DNA of 64,000 nucleotides from Bradyrhizobium sp. B097 (GCF_038957035.1 NZ_CP152412.1:558001-622000); one strand, 5' to 3'; positions 50,580 through 58,676 are shown, numbered from the stretch's first letter. Translations and numbers: made by a program. The notes: generated by a model from the sequence alone, not told the origin.

Positions 50580-51630
50580 TGTGCATGTTCACTAATTCGC
50601 TGATTGGATCGCGGTGGTCTTGGTAGCGGCGAAGGCCTTTGGCGTTTGTCCTGCTAGGGCTTGGTGAGGCCTGTGGTTGTTGTAGTAAATCAGATACTCG
50701 AACAGCTCATTGGCGAAGTGGTCGAGGTTGTCGAAGGTGGCGCCCTCGATCACGTCCTCGTCGAGGGTGCGCCAGAAGCGCTCGACCTTGCCATTGGTCT
50801 GCGGTCGATAGGGTCTGGTGTAGCGGTGCTTGATGCCAAGTTCGAGCAGCATGGCCTCGAAGGGATGTTCCTGAGGATTGTTGCGGGAGGCGAACTCGGC
50901 ACCGTTGTCGGACAGGATTTCCTGGAAGGCGAGCCCATAGGTGACGTTGAGGGTGTTGATCATCTTCAGCGTCTTGAACATGACTGGCAGTGCCTTCTTG
51001 GAGGCCAGGACCTCGGCCCAGGCCAGACGCGAGCAACTGTCGATCAAGCTGACGATGTAGGCCGTGACCGAGGGTGGCGCGAGGAACATATCGCGCGGCA
51101 ATTGATGCAGATCGACGTGGCCCAGTTCCCCGAGCTTGTCCTTGATAATGCGACGTTTCTCCTCACGCATCGCCGGCGTGCGGCGGTTTAGCTGATGGCG
51201 TCGCAGCACCCGGTAGATCGTCACCGGCGAAGGTACTGTGTCCCGCTGCTCGCGCAAGACCGCATGGATCTCGTAACGGTTCATCCCTCGCCTGCGGCAA
51301 GCGATGATCTCCGCCTCGATCCCTGCCGGCTCGCGCCGCTCCCGCCATTTGGGGCCGCGGCGGCGCGGCAACAAATCCGCTTCGTCGCCGCTCTGCAAAT
51401 AGCGATTGTAATACTTACGGAACGTCTGCGAGCAGGTCCCATGGTGGCGGTAGAAATCCCCCACCCGTTTGAACAGCTCCGATCGGCCAGCCTTTACTGC
51501 CTCATACTCCGGGATCAGAAATCGCCACTTCTGCAGATAGTTACGTTCGATCGTCCGGTCGTAGCTGTTATCGCGCATCGGATCATCCTCCAGTCGAGCG
51601 ATCCAATCAGCGAATTAGTGAACATCGACA
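50580..51630 (-). mobile_element. IS481-like insertion sequence, complete (1051 bp)
   Basis: Terminal inverted repeats of 32 bp (50580-50611 and 51599-51630) match except at positions 4 and 5 and begin TGT. The target duplication is GCAAT (50575-50579 and 51631-51635). One transposase gene fills the element, in the same direction as the sox genes. Intact ends, intact transposase and an exact duplication point to a recent insertion. I cannot name the ISfinder entry. Confidence 0.92.
50592..51578 (-). CDS. IS481-family transposase (DDE integrase core)
   Basis: A 328-residue transposase. The N-terminal third carries helix-turn-helix features (RYEIHAVLREQRDTVPSPVTIYRVLRRHQL). The catalytic triad is readable as D156 in GHVDLHQL, D224 in EILSDNGAEF and E266 in NGKVERFWR. 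The C-terminal NHRPHQALAGQTPKAF is typical of rve-type transposases. GGAGG lies nine bases before the ATG. The stop lies inside the left inverted repeat, as is common for compact IS elements. No frameshift is visible, so the enzyme may be active. Confidence 0.93.
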   Translation of the reverse strand: MRDNSYDRTIERNYLQKWRFLIPEYEAVKAGRSELFKRVGDFYRHHGTCSQTFRKYYNRYLQSGDEADLLPRRRGPKWRERREPAGIEAEIIACRRRGMNRYEIHAVLREQRDTVPSPVTIYRVLRRHQLNRRTPAMREEKRRIIKDKLGELGHVDLHQLPRDMFLAPPSVTAYIVSLIDSCSRLAWAEVLASKKALPVMFKTLKMINTLNVTYGLAFQEILSDNGAEFASRNNPQEHPFEAMLLELGIKHRYTRPYRPQTNGKVERFWRTLDEDVIEGATFDNLDHFANELFEYLIYYNNHRPHQALAGQTPKAFAATKTTAIQSAN

Positions 51631-51646
51631 GCAATGACGGCGGGGG

Positions 51647-52102
51647 TTAAGGCCGGACCAGCGTGTATCCGTTCTCGGTGAGAAGCAAAATCTGTGCGAC
51701 GCCGACCTGCACGGGGGTGGCGGCTGCGATGTAGTCGGGCCGCTTGCCGCTGTCGCGCTCGATGGTGTCGACGGTGTTGAGGCAGATATCGACCCGCGCG
51801 CCCTGCGCGACCAGGCTCTCGACCAGCTTGCGGTTGGCATTATCAGGCTTGAGCAGCTCGATGCCGGGGCCGAAGGCGACGATCTCGACCGCGACCTTGT
51901 CGGGGTCGTAGTGCTTCATCAGATTGCTCGCGACGCTGATGACGAGGCCCTGCTTCTTCGGATCGTTGTCGGAGAGCTGCAGCACGACCTTGTGCTCGGC
52001 GAACGGCTTGTCCTGCAGCGGCGCGAGCTGAGCGCGGGCCGGCGGCGCTGCCAGCGCGACCGCCGCAAGGCCGAGCGCCGCGATGAACGCGCGCCGCGTC
52101 AT
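51647..52102 (-). CDS. Periplasmic DsrE-family protein (copy B)
   Basis: A 151-residue paralogue of copy A. A signal peptide, MTRRAFIAALGLAAVALAAPPARA, opens the protein and has a twin-arginine-like TRRAFIA. The domain reads HKVVLQLSDNDPKKQGLVISVASNLMKHYD, VAVEIVAFGPGIELLKPDN and ARVDICLNTVDTIERD, with the family cysteine in the last segment. The ATG overlaps the soxB stop (ATGA), so it is coupled to soxB and is surely part of the sox operon. A role as periplasmic sulfur acceptor is likely but not shown by the sequence. Confidence 0.88.
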   Translation of the reverse strand: MTRRAFIAALGLAAVALAAPPARAQLAPLQDKPFAEHKVVLQLSDNDPKKQGLVISVASNLMKHYDPDKVAVEIVAFGPGIELLKPDNANRKLVESLVAQGARVDICLNTVDTIERDSGKRPDYIAAATPVQVGVAQILLLTENGYTLVRP

Positions 52103-53847
52103 CCGTGCCTCGCAATGCCCGGGTTGTCCTCGACGCCTTTCAGCGTCACCCCGGGTTCGTCGCGGTTCGGCGGCCGGCCGGAGCGCAGATGCTTGGCCAC
52201 GACATCCCAGATCGGCGCGCCGGTCTGCTGGTTGACCGAGGCCCAGCCCGCGACCTTGTAATGCTTGCCGGCTTCGAGATGCTTGCCGTTGCCGAGCTTC
52301 AGCTCGGAAATGCGCTTGCCGACGGATTCGCCCGGCGTGCAGGTGTAGGCGAGGCCGCCGACGCGGACCATGTCGCCGCCCTGCTGGTAGTAGGGATCGA
52401 CGTTGAACAAATTGTCGCAGACGTCTTCCAGCACATCCTTGATCTGGCTGCCGGTCATGCCAGCGACGTAGGTCTCGGGATAGGTGATCGCGGTCTCCGA
52501 CAGCACGTCGTCCATGGTCAGCGGCTGGCCGGCGAGCGTGGTGAGGCCCCAGCGGAAGCCGGGCGACAGCGCGATCTCGGCGTTGAGCTCGTTCAGCAGC
52601 GCATCGCAGATCAGCTGGTCGACGGTGCCGGAGAAATTACCGCGACGGTAAAGCAGGCGGTCGGCCGTGCCGAGCTTGTCGCTCCATTCGTCGGCATGCG
52701 GATCGCGCATCTTGTCGATCAGCGTCTGCATCGCCGGATCGGGCTTCAGCAGCTCGGCGAACACCGGCAGCAGGCGGTAACGGACATTGGCGACCTTGCC
52801 TTTGGCGAGGTCGAGATCGAGCACGCCGATGAACTTGCCGTTGGAGCCGGCATTGGTCACCAGCGTGACGCCGCCGGCATTGGTCACCGTGATCGGGATC
52901 GGGATCGCGTCATGGGTGTGGCCGCCGAGGATGACGTCGATGCCGGTGACGCGGCTGGCGAGCTTGAGGTCGACGTCCATGCCGTTATGCGACAGCAGGA
53001 TCACCGCCTCGACCTTGTCGTTGTTGCGATGGCCGTCGACGAGCTTTTGCAGCTCCTCGTCGCGGATGCCGAACTTCCAGTCCGGCGTGAAACGCTTGGG
53101 ATGCGCGATCGGCACGTAAGGAAAGGCCTGGCCGATGATCGCGACGCGGTGGCCGCCGATCTCCTTGATCGTGGACGGCTTGAACACCCGCCCGGAGGCC
53201 GGATCGAACGCCTTGGCGTCGTTGAACGCGGCTTCCTCGGTCAGGAACACGTTCTGCGCCAAAAACTCGCCCTTGAAGCGGGAGAGATTGTCGCGCAGCA
53301 CCTCTTCGCCATAGGTGAATTCCCAATGCCCGGTCATCGCCTCGATGCCGAGCAGGTTCGCGGCCTCCACCATGTCGGCGCCGTTCATGGCATTGGCGAG
53401 CCCGGTGCCCTGCCAGAGGTCGCCGCCGTCGAGCAGGATCGAGCGCTTTTCGCCGACATCGGCGCGCAGCTTGTCGATCAGCGTCTTCAGATGGGCAAAG
53501 CCGCCGAGCCGGCCGAAGCGGACGGCGGCCTTCTCGAACTCGACGCAGGTAAAGGCATAGGCATCGGCGCTATCGGGCCGGATGCCGAAACGGTCGAGGA
53601 ACGCCTTGCCGACCAGATGCGGCGGCTGGCCGGCCATCGCGCCGACGCCGATATTGACGCCGGGCTCGCGGAAGAACACCGGCTTCAGCTGCGCATGGGT
53701 GTCGGTCATGTGCAGGATGCGGGCGTTGCCGAAGCGTTCGAAGTCGTAGACGCTGGCGGTATCGGCACTGCGCGCGAGGCGGGGCAGGCCGGCCACAAGC
53801 GTTGCGGCGGCCGAAGCTCTCAGGAAATCCCGGCGGCGGATGATCAT
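52099..53847 (-). CDS. soxB: SoxB thiosulfohydrolase
   Basis: A 582-residue periplasmic dimanganese enzyme that hydrolyses sulfate from the thiosulfonate group on SoxY. The twin-arginine signal RRRDFLRASAAATLVAG is at residues 4-20. Metal-binding and active-site segments include ILHMTDTHAQLKPV, LLDGGDLWQGTGLANAMNG, LLSHNGMDVDLKLA and DVILGGHTHDAIP, then the 5-prime-nucleotidase-like C-terminal domain (RGNFSGTVDQLICDALLNEL). I start at MIIRRRDF; the GTG immediately before is an alternative, and the longer frame reads through a repeat. Confidence 0.96.
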   Translation of the reverse strand: MIIRRRDFLRASAAATLVAGLPRLARSADTASVYDFERFGNARILHMTDTHAQLKPVFFREPGVNIGVGAMAGQPPHLVGKAFLDRFGIRPDSADAYAFTCVEFEKAAVRFGRLGGFAHLKTLIDKLRADVGEKRSILLDGGDLWQGTGLANAMNGADMVEAANLLGIEAMTGHWEFTYGEEVLRDNLSRFKGEFLAQNVFLTEEAAFNDAKAFDPASGRVFKPSTIKEIGGHRVAIIGQAFPYVPIAHPKRFTPDWKFGIRDEELQKLVDGHRNNDKVEAVILLSHNGMDVDLKLASRVTGIDVILGGHTHDAIPIPITVTNAGGVTLVTNAGSNGKFIGVLDLDLAKGKVANVRYRLLPVFAELLKPDPAMQTLIDKMRDPHADEWSDKLGTADRLLYRRGNFSGTVDQLICDALLNELNAEIALSPGFRWGLTTLAGQPLTMDDVLSETAITYPETYVAGMTGSQIKDVLEDVCDNLFNVDPYYQQGGDMVRVGGLAYTCTPGESVGKRISELKLGNGKHLEAGKHYKVAGWASVNQQTGAPIWDVVAKHLRSGRPPNRDEPGVTLKGVEDNPGIARHG

Positions 53848-53867
53848 CACTCTCTCCGCGCCCCTCT

Positions 53868-54006
53868 TCACCTCTCCCGCTTGCGGGGGAGGTCGTATCG
53901 CATCGCAGATGCGACACGGGTGGGGGCTCTTTCCACACAATGAACGGGGTGAATCGCGGCGAAACCCCCACCCCGACCCTCCCCCGCAAGCGGGAGAGGG
54001 GGCGCA
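53868..54006. repeat. Palindromic intergenic element, TCACCTCTCCCG family (copy 5), inside sox operon
   Basis: Arms TCACCTCTCCCGCTTGCGGG and CCCGCAAGCGGGAGAGGG with inner CGGGTGGGGGCTCTTTCC and CCCCCACCCCGACC. It sits between soxK and soxB and leaves the soxB frame open upstream. A stable hairpin here could alter mRNA stability of the two operon halves. Confidence 0.86.
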
Positions 54007-54039
54007 GGGAGCTCGCGGCTCAACCTCATCCCAAACTCA

Positions 54040-54354
54040 TCAGCGAACTTCCATGTCCTTCCAGCGTTCCTTTTCGCTGGTGGCCTGGAAGATCGATGCC
54101 TTTGCCAGCGCCTCGGCCTCCTTGGCCTGGGCGACTGCGGTGTCGAAATCACCAGCCTCACCGGCCTTTTTTGCGGCGGATAGCGCCGAGGCTGTCGTAG
54201 TCCACTGGTTGCGCAGCAGGCCTGCTTCCTTGTTGGCGGCCTCAGCCGCGGCGTAGGCCGCCTTGTAGTCGGCCTCGGAGGCGGCGAGGGCTGCGGTCGT
54301 CGTCGCGATCAGCAGGGCCGACGCTGCGAAGATGGCTCTCATGGCCACACTCAT
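54040..54354 (-). CDS. soxK: SoxK-like SoxXA-binding protein
   Basis: A 104-residue periplasmic protein with signal peptide MSVAMRAIFAASALLIATTTAALA. The mature part is an alanine-rich helical protein (SEADYKAAYAAAEAANKEAGLLRNQW, then KKAGEAGDFDTAVAQAKEAEALAKASIFQA), the profile of SoxK, which binds the SoxAX cytochrome complex and raises its activity. The ATG overlaps the soxA stop, supporting joint assembly with SoxA. A second ATG four codons later could also serve. Identification rests on composition, length and position. Confidence 0.82.
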   Translation of the reverse strand: MSVAMRAIFAASALLIATTTAALAASEADYKAAYAAAEAANKEAGLLRNQWTTTASALSAAKKAGEAGDFDTAVAQAKEAEALAKASIFQATSEKERWKDMEVR

Positions 54355-55205
54355 GGCCTGGCTCCCGGCCCCGAGATCGGCAGGCCATTGCTGACATAGG
54401 ACAGGTAATATTCGAGGTTGCGGTACTCGTCGTCCTGCGGATTGAGCGGCACGCCGCGGATCTGGCTGTTGCAGGTGGTGAAGCGGCGGCTGGTCGTGCC
54501 CATGCCTGACCATTCCGAGCGGTAGATAGGCATCGCGTTCAGGATGCCCAGCGCCGGCGCCAGCACCTCGGCGCGGATCCGCTCGCCCGGGCTCTGGATG
54601 TGGCAGGTGGCGCAGGAGAAATTGAGCTGGCCGCGGCGGGTGTAGAAATACTCCTTGCCCTTCTGATAGGCCTCCAGCGCGCGCGGATCGTCCGGGATCT
54701 TGATGTCCATCGGCTTGCCGCGCGAGGTGAAGGCCATGTAGGCGGTGAGCGCGGCCATGTCGTCCTTCACATAGGAGAACGGCGCCTCGCCATTGGCCTC
54801 GCGGCAGCGGTTGAGCGCGAGCTCGAGCGTGACGACCTTGCCTTCCTTCTCGTCGAAATAAGGATAGTTCTGGCGGATGCCGATGCCCTGATTCGGGAAG
54901 CAGTCGGCGTAGGTCTTGCCGTTCTTGAACGGCGTCGAGAACATTTCCTTGCCGGCCTCGAGCGAGAACTCGTAGGGCGGAAACTGCTCCTTCTCCTCCC
55001 ACTGCTTGTGCAGGTCCTCATTCATCGAATAGGGACCGTTGACGAAATCCTCAAGCTTCAGCTTGGGGAATTTGCCGGTGAAGAATTTCTGGAACGCGGC
55101 CTTGTCGGCGGCGGGATCGACGGTGCCGGCTGCGTGCACGGCCGGCGCCAGCATGCCGAGCGCCAGCGTCGCGATTGCTGCGCGGATTGCCGAGCGCCGC
55201 GTCAT
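54351..55205 (-). CDS. soxA: SoxA cytochrome c (single CxxCH)
   Basis: A 284-residue subunit of the SoxAX c-type cytochrome that couples thiosulfate to SoxYZ. The signal peptide is MTRRSAIRAAIATLALGMLAPAVHA. Only one haem motif is present, SCATCH near residue 185. In the first half ADCFPNQG and LNRCREANG carry cysteines without CxxCH, as in monohaem SoxA proteins where a disulfide replaces the first haem. The cysteine in RFTTCNSQIRG near residue 240 matches the persulfide-bearing active-site ligand. Both ends overlap neighbours as ATGA. Confidence 0.94.
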   Translation of the reverse strand: MTRRSAIRAAIATLALGMLAPAVHAAGTVDPAADKAAFQKFFTGKFPKLKLEDFVNGPYSMNEDLHKQWEEKEQFPPYEFSLEAGKEMFSTPFKNGKTYADCFPNQGIGIRQNYPYFDEKEGKVVTLELALNRCREANGEAPFSYVKDDMAALTAYMAFTSRGKPMDIKIPDDPRALEAYQKGKEYFYTRRGQLNFSCATCHIQSPGERIRAEVLAPALGILNAMPIYRSEWSGMGTTSRRFTTCNSQIRGVPLNPQDDEYRNLEYYLSYVSNGLPISGPGARP

Positions 55206-55513
55206 TGAATCTTCGCCGTGGTGGTGTCGGTCGCGCCCTTGTTGTCGATCCAACTGACCGTCAGGTCGTCGCCTTTCTTGCCGCCCTTGAAGGCGAACTT
55301 GACGTAGGGATCCTTGGAGACGCCGCCGCCCCAGTCGGCGACGAACACCGGCTTGCCGTCATACTCGAAGGTTAGCACCTGGATGAAATGCGGCGGGATG
55401 ATCTCGCCCTTGGCGTCCTTGACGAAGCCGGAATCCATCGGATGCTGGATCAGCGCCTGCACCTCGGTGGTGTCGCCGTTTGACGTGGCGCGCACGCGAA
55501 TGCTCGATGCCAT
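55202..55513 (-). CDS. soxZ: SoxZ sulfur-carrier complex subunit
   Basis: A 103-residue immunoglobulin-like protein, partner of SoxY in the sulfur-carrying complex. Characteristic stretches: SIRVRATSNGDTTEVQALIQHPMDSG, IPPHFIQVLTFEYDGKPVFVADWGGGVSKDPY and GDDLTVSWIDNKG. It has no signal peptide and is expected to be co-exported with SoxY, which has one. AGAGGA lies nine bases before the ATG; the extension upstream reads through a repeat. The stop overlaps the soxA start. Confidence 0.95.
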   Translation of the reverse strand: MASSIRVRATSNGDTTEVQALIQHPMDSGFVKDAKGEIIPPHFIQVLTFEYDGKPVFVADWGGGVSKDPYVKFAFKGGKKGDDLTVSWIDNKGATDTTTAKIQ

Positions 55514-55557
55514 CTGGTTTATTCCTCTGTTATCGCAACGGCCCGTCCGCGGGCTCG

Positions 55558-55696
55558 CTTCACCTCTCCCGCTTGCGGAGGAGGTCGGATCGCATCGCAA
55601 GATGCGATCCGGGTGGGGGCTCTCTCCAAACGAAGAGCATCTATCGTGGCAAAACCCCCACCCCGACCCTCCCCCGCAAGCGGGAGAGGGGGCGCA
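55558..55696. repeat. Palindromic intergenic element, CTTCACCTCTCCCG family (copy 6), inside sox operon
   Basis: Arms CTTCACCTCTCCCGCTTGCG and CGCAAGCGGGAGAGGG with inner GGGTGGGGGCTCTCTCC and CCCCCACCCCGACC. It separates soxY from soxZ, two genes that are usually adjacent, and is closely similar to the copy before soxB. Confidence 0.86.
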
Positions 55697-55733
55697 GCGA
55701 GTTTGCGGGTTCGATCGATGCTCATCATGTGCA

Positions 55734-56228
55734 CTAGCCGCCGCAGCCGCCGACGGTGACCTTGATTTCCTTTTGGGCGCTGTACAGCTTGCCGCCGGCC
55801 TCGACGATCACGGTGACGTTGCTGGTCTTGGCCATCTTGATGCGGTTGGCGACGCTCGGCAGCGTGCCGGCCGGAATCCTGTACGAGGCGATCAGCGAGA
55901 TCGGGTTCTCGCTGACCAGGAACGAGATCGAGGTGACGTCTGATAGCGTCGTGGTGGCGGAGATCGGCACGACCGCGCCGTTCTCGGCGATCTCCGGTGC
56001 GTCCATCTTGACCTTGTCCGAGGGCTCGGCGGTCTTGCCGTAGAGCGCCTTGATCGCGTCGGCCTCGTTCTTCTGCTTGAACGCCTCTTCCGGATATTTG
56101 TCGTTGGCAGCGGCGAGCGCCTGCGGCACGTCGAACGGAATGACGCCAAGGCCGATCAGCGCGGCGACGCCCGCGCCCTTCAACACCAGGCGGCGCGTTC
56201 CGGAAAATTCGCTGGTCGTGATGTTCAT
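55734..56228 (-). CDS. soxY: SoxY sulfur-carrier protein
   Basis: A 164-residue periplasmic protein that carries pathway intermediates on a C-terminal cysteine. The last residues, VTVGGCGG, are the invariant swinging arm. A twin-arginine signal is at residues 10-35 (GTRRLVLKGAGVAALIGLG) and can take SoxZ along. GAGGAG lies nine bases before the ATG. The body contains ISATTTLSDVTSISFLVSENPISLIASY and TSNVTVIVEAGGKLYSAQKEIKV, typical of the SoxY fold. Confidence 0.96.
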   Translation of the reverse strand: MNITTSEFSGTRRLVLKGAGVAALIGLGVIPFDVPQALAAANDKYPEEAFKQKNEADAIKALYGKTAEPSDKVKMDAPEIAENGAVVPISATTTLSDVTSISFLVSENPISLIASYRIPAGTLPSVANRIKMAKTSNVTVIVEAGGKLYSAQKEIKVTVGGCGG

Positions 56229-56260
56229 CGAAAGAATCTCCTCAAGCGGATGTCGCCGCG

Positions 56261-56608
56261 TCACAGCGTCTGCAGGAAGTCCACCACCGCGCCGATTTCC
56301 TTCTCGCTCAAGATCCGGTTTCGGCCGAACGGCGGCATCACCGTCTGCGGGTTGCGCTTGGTCTCATCGGTCACGATCGCGATCAGCTCGTCGCGGCTGT
56401 ATTTCGCCTTGAGGCCGGTCAATTCGGGGCCGATCGTGCCGGGCAGCTCGCCGCCCTTGATGACATGGCAGGTCAGGCAATTGCCCTTGCCGCGGTCGAA
56501 GGCGAGCCTCTCACCCTCGGCGGCGGATTGGGCCTGTGCGGGCGCGGCCATGGCGGTGCCCGCCAGCAGCGCCAGGACAAGGGCTGGCTTGGAGAAAGTG
56601 GCGATCAA
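56261..56608 (-). CDS. soxX: SoxX cytochrome c
   Basis: A 115-residue monohaem cytochrome, the partner of SoxA. The haem motif is NCLTCH near residue 42, and the methionine ligand is in QTVMPPFGRNRIL. The start is a TTG giving LIATFSKPALVLALLAGTAMAAPAQAQ, a good signal peptide, with GGGA seven bases before it; no ATG or GTG gives a better one, and further upstream the frame enters a repeat. It is the first gene of the sox operon in the window; the promoter should lie in 56609-56741. Confidence 0.91.
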   Translation of the reverse strand: MIATFSKPALVLALLAGTAMAAPAQAQSAAEGERLAFDRGKGNCLTCHVIKGGELPGTIGPELTGLKAKYSRDELIAIVTDETKRNPQTVMPPFGRNRILSEKEIGAVVDFLQTL

Positions 56609-56741
56609 GGACGTTTCCCGGGCTTCAATCTCGATGATCCCATCGCAATATAAAGAGTGGAAAGCACAAAGGCCATCGGCTGGCAACTCGGAGAATAGGC
56701 GCGTTGCGACGGGGTTAATGCCAGAGCGAGGATATCTCTCC

Positions 56742-56870
56742 GTCACCCCCGCGCAACGGCTTTGCCGTTGTCGCTGGAGGTGCGAGCGGAGCGAGCCTCG
56801 AAGGGTGCGCGGCCCGGCCGGTGGCCGTGCATCCTTCGAGGCTCGCAAGCGCTCGCGCCTCAGGATGACG
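56742..56870. repeat. Palindromic intergenic element, GTCACCCCCGCGC family (copy 4 of GTCATCCTGAG type)
   Basis: Begins GTCACCCCCGCGCAACGGCT and ends CGCGCCTCAGGATGAC, with central CCTTCGAGG arms. It occupies much of the 343-bp gap between soxX and the DUF938 gene, which are divergent, and leaves about 130 bp next to soxX for its promoter. Confidence 0.84.
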
Positions 56871-56951
56871 GATCAGGCAGTGTCGGCATGCCGGTTCCGG
56901 CTTTGCCGATAGGAACAGTCTGATCTAGACACGGCTAACAGGAGAAGCGCG

Positions 56952-57635
56952 GTGGCGGAGTTTGTGGTGGAGTTCGGCAAGGACGGCAGGCCGGTCGAGG
57001 CGGACGGGCGGCTCGACGCGGCAGCGTTCCACCGCAATCACCAGCCGATCTGGGCGGTGCTGAAGGACTACCTTGCCGGCCGATCCGGCGACGTGCTGGA
57101 AGCCGGCAGCGGCACCGGCCAGCATGTCGTCCATTTCGCCGGTCGGACGCCCGACATCATTTGGTGGCCGAGCGACCTCCATGCCGCGCATCTGCGCAGC
57201 ATCGAGGCCTGGCGCGCGCATGCCGGCTTGCCCAACATCCGACCACCGCAGCCGATCGATCTGTCGGATCCGGCCTGGTCGCCGACGCCATCGGACGGCA
57301 AAGGTCCGGACAAACTGCTCGCGATCTTCTGCGCCAATGTGATCCACATCGCGCCGTGGCGCGTCGCCGAGGGCCTGTTCGCCGGTGCCACGCGGCATTT
57401 GCGTGCCGACGGCCGGCTGTTCCTCTACGGCCCGTTCAAGCGCGGCGGCAAGCACACCGCGCTGAGCAATGCCGTGTTCGACACCTCGTTGCGCGAACGC
57501 GACGCCGAATGGGGCGTCCGCGATATCACAGATGTCGAGGCGCTCGCGCAGAGCGTCGGGCTGAAGCTTGACGGCACCTTCGAGATGCCGGCCAACAACA
57601 TGATCCTGACGTTTGTCCGGAAGGGTGACCTGTAG
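56952..57635 (+). CDS. DUF938 SAM-dependent methyltransferase
   Basis: A 227-residue cytoplasmic protein of the DUF938 family. SAM-binding motif I is DVLEAGSGTGQHVVHFA near residue 50. WWPSDLHAAHLRSIEAW and ANVIHIAPWRVAEGLFAGA are family signatures, and LFLYGPFKRGGKHTALSNAVFD lies in the second half. The GTG start has AGGAGA six bases upstream. The substrate is unknown. The TAG stop is part of a following repeat element. Confidence 0.9.
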   Translation: MAEFVVEFGKDGRPVEADGRLDAAAFHRNHQPIWAVLKDYLAGRSGDVLEAGSGTGQHVVHFAGRTPDIIWWPSDLHAAHLRSIEAWRAHAGLPNIRPPQPIDLSDPAWSPTPSDGKGPDKLLAIFCANVIHIAPWRVAEGLFAGATRHLRADGRLFLYGPFKRGGKHTALSNAVFDTSLRERDAEWGVRDITDVEALAQSVGLKLDGTFEMPANNMILTFVRKGDL

Positions 57636-57786
57636 GGTGGATTAGCCGACTACGTCCGCCGTAGTTCAACGAGCGAAGGCGGAAGGCGTAATCCACCATT
57701 GTGACGTGCTGCGAACGAGGCGGGTTACGCGGAGCCTGTCATCGGGCCGCGCTTTGCGCGGACCCGTTGGCTAACCCGTCCTACAA
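57633..57786. repeat. Intergenic repeat, GTAGGGTGGATTAGC / GGCTAACCCGTCCTAC type
   Basis: Two nested pairs: TGGATTAGCC..GTAATCCACC and CGGGTTACGCGGAG..GGCTAACCCG, with outer GTAGG/CCTAC. The first TAG is the stop codon of the DUF938 gene. It ends about 18 bp before the stop of the convergent gene. Confidence 0.75.
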
Positions 57787-57803
57787 GACCGTGAACGATC
57801 AGC

Positions 57804-58676
57804 TCAGTCGTACGCCAGGCACCATCCATCCCCGCGCAGCCAGCAGCGTTCGTCGGGAATGTCGGCATCGCGGTAGAGCCGCGTCACCTTCTGCCAGCCA
57901 CCGCTGGCGAAGGCTTCGGCCAGCACCTTTTCCGACGCCTCGTCGCGGCCACCGTCGCAGGGAATGATCGCGACCGGTGAGATCCAGGTGGCTTGATACT
58001 GCGCGCCCTCGCGCCGGACACGGAACACCGCGCCGGAGCGCGCGATCTGCTCCGGCGCGCCGCCCTTGAATCCTTCGTCCGACGTCAACGGCAGGATCAG
58101 GCGGCCGCCGTCGGCAAGCCCGTCGAGCCATCGCGCGGCCGGCCGGGTACAGCCGGCATTGACATAGATCACGTCGGCCGGATCGAACGATGCGCGCGTG
58201 CCGTCGCCCGCAATAATCTCGACATTCGGATAGGGTGCAAGATTGGCGCGGGCGCGCGCGGCAAGCTCCGGGTCGTATTCGATGCCGGTGACGCGGCCGG
58301 TCGGTCCGGCCAGATGCGCGAGGAGCGCCGTGTAATATCCGGTGCCGGTTCCGATATGCACCACATGCTCGCCGGCCGCCGGTGCGGCGTGGTGCATGAG
58401 GTAGGCGTGCAGCGACGGCTGGCCGTTGTTGAGGCGCCGCTCCGGCAGCAAGGCGATCAGGTCGTTGGTGTAGAGATAGACCGGATCGGCTTCGGGTGTC
58501 GGCACGTAGTCGCGGGTCCACCATCGCAGTATCAACCACGGTCCCGGGCCGACGAAGTCCTCGCGGGGAACGGCGGCGAAGGCCTCCATCACCCGCGCAT
58601 CGGCGACGTTGGCGGCGGCCATGATCTGCTTGGAGTAGGCGGCTCGTACGATGCGAAGTTCGGCTTGCGGGTCCAT
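57804..58676 (-). CDS. Protein-L-isoaspartate O-methyltransferase-like protein
   Basis: A 290-residue methyltransferase. The N-terminal MEAFAAVPREDFVGPGPWL matches the start of isoaspartate methyltransferases, and motif I is HVVHIGTGTGYYTALLAHLAG near residue 112, followed by GRVTGIEYDPELAARARANL. It is longer than Pcm (about 210 residues), with an extra C-terminal part, so the substrate may differ. AGGGAG lies five bases before the ATG. It is divergent from the hicB-like gene, with 78 bp between. Confidence 0.84.
   Translation of the reverse strand: MDPQAELRIVRAAYSKQIMAAANVADARVMEAFAAVPREDFVGPGPWLILRWWTRDYVPTPEADPVYLYTNDLIALLPERRLNNGQPSLHAYLMHHAAPAAGEHVVHIGTGTGYYTALLAHLAGPTGRVTGIEYDPELAARARANLAPYPNVEIIAGDGTRASFDPADVIYVNAGCTRPAARWLDGLADGGRLILPLTSDEGFKGGAPEQIARSGAVFRVRREGAQYQATWISPVAIIPCDGGRDEASEKVLAEAFASGGWQKVTRLYRDADIPDERCWLRGDGWCLAYD

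Noticed and set aside
50580..51630. Shorter IS ends at 50586/51624 with 26-bp perfect inverted repeats
   Set aside because: Extending both ends by six bases gives TGT termini, two mismatches and an exact GCAAT duplication, which the shorter version lacks.
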